Assembly (NCBI RefSeq): GCF_030936135.1
Contig: NC_082603.1
Span: forward strand, 34,390,329 to 34,454,328
Direction: 5' to 3'
Source of the DNA: Gavia stellata
Lineage: Eukaryota; Chordata; Aves; Gaviiformes; Gaviidae
DNA: 64,000 nt
This document shows positions 58,886-64,000 of the stretch, one piece after another. A program made the position numbers and the translations under genes. Under the pieces are notes generated by a model. It was not told the origin of the DNA, searched no databases, and was given only the letters and a program-made list of their open reading frames with translations. Position 1 is the first letter of the stretch. Each line of letters begins with the position of its first letter.

Positions 58886-61185
58886 TTCATTTTAGAACCA
58901 TTTTGTATAGCCTGGGGATGTTCACTTTTCCAACTTCAGACCTGCTCTTGATGAATTTAATAGTTGCAAAACTGATTTTAGCAATTCAAGGTCAGGATTT
59001 CAATTTAGTTCTTGTTATTAATTTTCACTGTCAATTTCATCAGTATGGCTCAGGATTTTTAAGTTAAACAATCTTTGTGGTAACAATCCATATATAGTTG
59101 GTATTAAAACATCACTAGCTATAGAAGAGTAGTATAGTAAAGAAGAGATGAAAATAGCCTCTCTGCACCCAGATTGTTCACAGAAATGTGTAATTTTTAA
59201 AATAATGGGAAATAATTATCTCTGTCTTTCAACTGAACGGTTCATAACTGAGTTACAAACCCAGTGCTTTTTTTTAAAACACATTATCTTTGATGACTTT
59301 ATGATGCAGAAATGAGTTCCAGTTGGAAATCTAGGTGTTTTGAGGAAACCACTCCATTGTTTAATGTCATAATTCTAAAAAGACAATAAATTCTGTAGAT
59401 TTTTTTTTTTTTTTCTGGAGAGTCTGTTCAGATTACATTTCGGAACAAATGTCTTTGGACTAGTGAGTCCTCTGTGGACAGTGAACCTGCTGAACTGCGG
59501 CGTACGCCCACAAGGAGCTTCCGTGAGCAGGGCTGCGTATAGGGTAAGAAGGAACCTGGAAGGATAAAGATACCAAGGATCATCTCCACATGAAGGTTTC
59601 ATCCCAGTGCGTGCAAAAGCAATGATCCAAGTTTTGTACTTGCAAATGCACGTGGGCACTTGGACTGGTAAATCGGTTGAAAACCCTTACCTGTGACATG
59701 AAAAGAGGAGCAGACTTCTCTGTGAATCATCCTGTATCTAAAAACACTGTGACTTTCCATATGGATTGCCTTTGTTTAAAAACAAAAAATGAAAAGCATG
59801 CAACAGGGTAGCCTTCTAATGAGGATCTGTATGTACCAGATGTTACTTTAGAACTATGCATGTATCTTTTACTTCGAACTCTATGTATGTATATAACCAA
59901 CACAGCTTAAATAAAGATGATAGAGTAAGCTATCTTGCTTTTGAGTATCTTTAGAAAAATCAGAAGACACAGGATAGTGAGTTACTTCCAAAATAAAGCT
60001 CTTAATTTTTTTTGACCTTAAACAATCTGAGGACAAATTACCGTTTAAAAATCAATCAATCAAAATAGAAACTCAAATGATACCTAATACTGCAGGTGAA
60101 ATCATCACTGCAGTGAAGATGATGGCAAAACTTCCCGTATTTTGCTCAACATTGTCTCGTATAAAGAAAGTTTTTTAAATAAGAGTTTATAAACAACTGA
60201 TCTTCTAAAACAATCATCTACCCTCGGGTTATTTTATAAATTTCCTGTATCTGTGTTGTTTGAGATTGTAAAACTGCTGTTCTTGATCAAAATTGTATTC
60301 TTGCATTACTGGTGAACACTAAGCTGTTGTTCGCACTTTTGGATTAAAATAGTTACGTATTACAAATTGTTTATGTTGTATGTTCACATACTTAATACAC
60401 CTCAGAAGTCTTTGGCAAGCGGCTATAAACATTTTCACAACTTTAAAGAATGAGATTTTTCAAGACCAAATTCTGACACTTTTACTCATTTTCTAGTAGG
60501 TAATTCAACAAATTGTCAAAACGGAATTGGATAGTGCTGCTTAATGTGCCATTTGAGAGAAGTGTATCTGAATCAGATTTAAAAAAAAAAACAGTAATCT
60601 TTGGTCTACTGACAAGTGGATATGCTTGTGTTATGAATAATAATTCACGATGTTTATGTTTATTATTTTGTGAAAATTCAGAGATCCTTGGGGAAATACA
60701 ACAAATAGGCTTAATAGCCGGAACGCATTCCCTATACTTCTGGTTTATGTCACCTTTTACATTAACAATTGGCTATTTTGTACAGCCTCCACTGTTAAAA
60801 CCACTAACTGGAATACTTACAGTGAACGTTAATTAAATTCTTAACAAATGTTTGTGTGGATCCAGACAGCACCGATTGTTCCCTGACGGTTCTCTATTCA
60901 GGTAAGGTAGTCCCACTCTGCATTTAAAAAAAAAAAGGTAAGAACTGTCATTAAATTTCCTTCTATAATAGTCATAATGCGTGAGGCTATTAGTAGTTGG
61001 GCACTTTACGAAGGGAGAAGTGATGCCGTGTGGTTTAACTTGTTTCTCGGGGCGAAGCACTGCAGCCGAACCACCTGCCTGTCGCGGCCCTCGCTTAGCA
61101 CCCGTCCCCCCTCGCTGGCTGTCAGCTCTTTGAAGGCTTAAACTTTATTTTCTTCGGTGACGTGCTATTTTTTAAGGAATTACAG
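58886..61185. other. Intergenic desert, last part before the CpG island
   Basis: AT-rich with T and A tracts (59400-59414, 60583-60591). No supported gene. GC content climbs from about 61040 into the island. Confidence 0.5.
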
Positions 61186-61189
61186 TACA

Positions 61190-61960
61190 CACGGGGGAAC
61201 GCCGCCCCGTCCCCGCGCTGTGAGGGACCTCGGGCCGCGCTCCGAAGGGGACCCGCGCTCTGAAGGCCCTCCCCGCCCCGGCATCTTGCGTGTGAGGAGA
61301 AGCCGGAGCTGGGCCCGGCCCCGGGCGGGTCACGGGCCCCGCGGGGGGAACCGGCCCCTCGCCGCCGCCGGGGAGCCGTCAGGAAGCGGCGGAGCGCGGG
61401 CGGGGCGGGCCCGGCCAGGACGAGGCGGGGCCGCGGGCAGCGCCGGCCGGCGGCAGCGCGGGCCCTGGCGGGGCCGCTGAGGGGAGCGGGCGCGGGCAGC
61501 CCCGCTGGGTGCCGCGGGGCGGCGGCGGGGGCCCTCCTGCGCCCCGGCTGGGGCTTCCAGCGGGCGAAGGCGCCCGGCGGAGCAGCGAGGCACGACCACC
61601 GCGGCGTAACTTCGGCTGTCGGTTAGGACTGCGGGAACGAAGCGAAGTAGGTCGGTGAATTTACTTTTTTTCTCGCTTGTTTCTTTCATTTGCGGCTGTC
61701 CCCGCGGGGCTGGGGGCCGCTGCCCGCTTCCCTCCCGCCCAGCCGGCCGGGCGCTCCCTCCACCCGCGGTCTGTCCGGGAGGGCGAAGCACTCCTCCGCC
61801 CGGCGGGCCGGCTCCTTCCCGCCGGGCAGTGGGGAAAGCGGGGCAGCTTGAGGGTGCCCCAGGGCAAAAACCAGCCGGTTTTTGCCGAAATGCGCGTTGA
61901 GAAGGGAAGGCAGTGTGGTCTTTTCCCTCACAGGTCAGCTCTCGAAAGGAGCGGGCAGCT
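61190..61960. promoter_or_regulatory. CpG island, probable promoter of the next gene (LEPR by synteny)
   Basis: About 770 bases with very high GC and dense CpG, the strongest such block in the window. It carries GGGCGGGGCGGGC (61398-61410), a tandem Sp1-type site, and has no TATA box I can place. Long open frames on both strands arise from the base composition and have no domain. Synteny in other vertebrates (DNAJC6, LEPROT, LEPR) suggests the LEPR 5' exon, but direction, start site and first exon cannot be read from the sequence alone. Confidence 0.75.
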
Positions 61961-64000
61961 GCGGAGGTTGGCATGGTGTACCCAAATCAGACCTGTTTGG
62001 GTGGGTTTTTTTTCTCTTAAAGCTTAGTGTCTGAAGCAAAAGCAAAAAGAAATCTCCGTGAATGTGGGTTGTGAGTCACTGGTGCTGCAGAAGCCGTTAT
62101 AGTCCGTTCTGATAGAGAGCACTTGGGAAATTTAATGTTAATTACTGACGCAGTGTTTACAAATAGAGTTTGTAATGAAAACACCGAGAACCCTCAACTA
62201 CCAAGCGTGGCTATGATATGAAGGAGCTCTAAGTGCCAGGTAATTACCGGAGCTTTGCTTACAGCCGCCTGTGAGGAAAAACCAACGTACGTTCAGCAGT
62301 GAAAAACCGGGACAGCAAGCGTTTATTAAAAACGCTTTTCTCTATTGCTGCCTTAGAATCAGCACTGTTTATGAAACTTCAGCCTCTCAAACTGTGCGTC
62401 GTGAGTGTGCACAAACTTCAGCGCTGCATTCCGTGCTGCGGTAGTGGAGGTGCGGGAGCAAACGCAGCTGGGTCCCTGCCTTCCGTATCTGCGGTGGGCT
62501 GGTGGAGGGACCCTGTCTTCGAGCACCGTGGGTGTTTGTGAAACGGAGGGGCAGTTTCAGTACGATCAAGAGAAAGTGTACAATCTGGAGAAACTCTCTC
62601 AAGTTTGGGATGTTTTGCCGTTGAGTTTCAGAAGAGAGGTTCCACCGGCAGACTTGGAGCCTGGTTTTGTAGCTGTGCTATGGCCCAGCAGCCGTGCACG
62701 AGTGAGACCAGGGTAGCTCTGCTGCCAGTTCTACTGTGCTTAGCGTGTGGGGAGACATGCAACTTGGGCTGCCCTGGTTAAAGCTTTAGTATTAGAAAGC
62801 AAAATTATTCAATGCAAATTGTGTGGGGAGACATGCAACTTGGGCTGCCTTGGTTAAAGCTTTAGTATTAGAAAGCAAACTTACTCAATGCAAGTCATAT
62901 TCGTTGCAATTTTGCATGTTCCGTTTACTCTGAACTCTTTATTAATAATGTTTACTAATATACTAAATGACAAACAACCGCAATGAAATTCCATGCCCGA
63001 GAGGGCTGACCGAGATCCGCTGGTCTTGCCAAAACCAACAGGACTGGAAAGCCCTCGGCACCCTTAAAGCACAGGCCAGACGGGGCTGTGCGTAGGCATT
63101 ATTACTAAAATATATTTATGCTTTATGGAGATCTTTTAAATATTTAAAAACAGCTGTAGCAGAGTGCTTGCAAAAGTCAGGGACAGTTTGTATGCTTGCA
63201 GTATTATGTTCCTGTTTCCCATTAACTAGCAGCTGTTGTTGTTTTTTTGGGAGGGTGGGAATAAGAAAGAGGAAAAAAAGAACTCCAGACCCTGTATGTG
63301 TGTGGGGTACATTACTTGAGGAAAAAGAGGAGATCCTGGCAACTGAGTTTCCATAAATTTCTGTAGGCAGAAACCACTAATATGTAAGGCTCTGATCTTG
63401 CACCATTTGCTCATCTAGTCTCTTTGTCCCTGTAAAAGTGGGTGAGAATTTTACAGTTGAGTTTAGCAGTGTCGGGGCTGTGCTGCTCCTCTGGGTCCGG
63501 GACAGGCTGTAGAGACTTGGCACTCTTGGTCACCAGTGCCACCCTCTGTTCACTGATATTCAGACTGGACAGGTAGACCTGTCTCACGCTGCAGTCCTCT
63601 CTTCACGTCAACCCTTTTTGGTTTTTTTCTAGTTCAGAAAGGAGACGTGCAGAAATGTAAGTTGTCAAGACAAGAAACTGGAGGGGGGGAGGCGGGAAGG
63701 CAGCTCCAGAAGGAAAAGGAAAACTTTCAGTACATTTTCCGTGCCCAGTGAGCAGGTGTTTGAGGATCACCAGCCGTGCTTGTTTCAGGCTGTGCTGAAA
63801 ATGTTTCCCACGCTGATATGCCAGTGGATTGTAGGACTTCTCAGCCAGCCTGTAAAAAAAATAAATCTTACTTTCATTGTTGGCCCCCTTGCTTGTCATA
63901 TCTGCTGTGTTTTGTTTTAAATCTGATGTTTTTGTTATGAGAGGGACTGTCCTTACTAAAGATTTTTGTACCGTGGTTGGCATGGAGAGGAATATACTAT
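61961..64000. other. Sequence after the CpG island, probable first intron of the next gene
   Basis: No coding exon recognised to the window end. It includes the 76-bp tandem duplication at 62745-62896 and ordinary AT-rich sequence. An open frame at 62405-62716 has no recognised domain. Confidence 0.45.
62745..62896 (+). repeat. Tandem direct duplication, 76-bp unit x2
   Basis: The unit at 62745-62820 is followed head-to-tail by 62821-62896. The copies differ at five positions and have no gaps, both beginning GTGTGGGGAGACATGCAACT. The unit is not low-complexity and matches no family I know. Confidence 0.95.

Noticed and set aside
61157..62027. Several GC-rich open frames on both strands in the CpG island, the longest 214 codons on the minus strand
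   Set aside because: Stop codons are rare in such GC-rich sequence. The peptides are Pro/Arg/Gly/Ala-rich on both strands at once and match nothing known.
36000..64000. LEPR coding exons
   Set aside because: I looked for a signal-peptide exon or cytokine-receptor and fibronectin-type motifs such as WSXWS and found none, so LEPR is proposed only through synteny.
1..64000. tRNA or rRNA genes, CRISPR arrays, bacterial-type operons
   Set aside because: I saw no cloverleaf with A/B boxes, no rRNA signature and no regular repeat-spacer array; the content is a vertebrate nuclear locus.

Overview
This is nuclear DNA from a vertebrate, almost certainly a bird. It holds spliced genes with GT-AG introns, CpG-island promoters, several CR1 LINE fragments (the main avian retrotransposon) and a solo LTR of a type I recall as common in birds. 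I cannot name the species.

Two protein-coding genes can be supported, both on the + strand. (1) DNAJC6 (auxilin) fills the left part. Eighteen coding exons between 1322 and 26072 join in frame into 921 codons plus a stop. They cover the N-terminal region, a PTEN-like phosphatase fold, a C2 domain, a long clathrin/AP2-binding disordered region and a C-terminal J domain with HPDK. Only the few N-terminal residues and the promoter lie outside, upstream of position 1. A 3' UTR of about 2.1 kb follows. (2) LEPROT (leptin receptor overlapping transcript, a Vps55-type membrane protein) starts 1.7 kb further on in a CpG island. It has four coding exons (29945-32551, 131 aa) and a long 3' UTR ending near 35780 at two AATAAA signals.

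From about 35.8 kb to 61.2 kb I see no coding exon. That desert carries three CR1 copies, one very old CR1-like fragment, homopolymer tracts and small local duplications. A strong CpG island at about 61.19-61.96 kb marks another promoter. In other vertebrates the next gene after DNAJC6 and LEPROT is LEPR, so this island may be the LEPR 5' end, but no LEPR coding exon is in the window.

The two genes share no operon-like logic. Auxilin recruits Hsc70 to uncoat clathrin vesicles, mostly in neurons. LEPROT acts in Golgi/endosome sorting and lowers surface levels of the leptin and growth-hormone receptors. Both are membrane-traffic genes, and their adjacency is a known vertebrate synteny. I found no new biological system. 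The most striking structure is a perfect 36-bp inverted repeat with a 2-nt spacer in LEPROT intron 1, twelve bases after the first exon.
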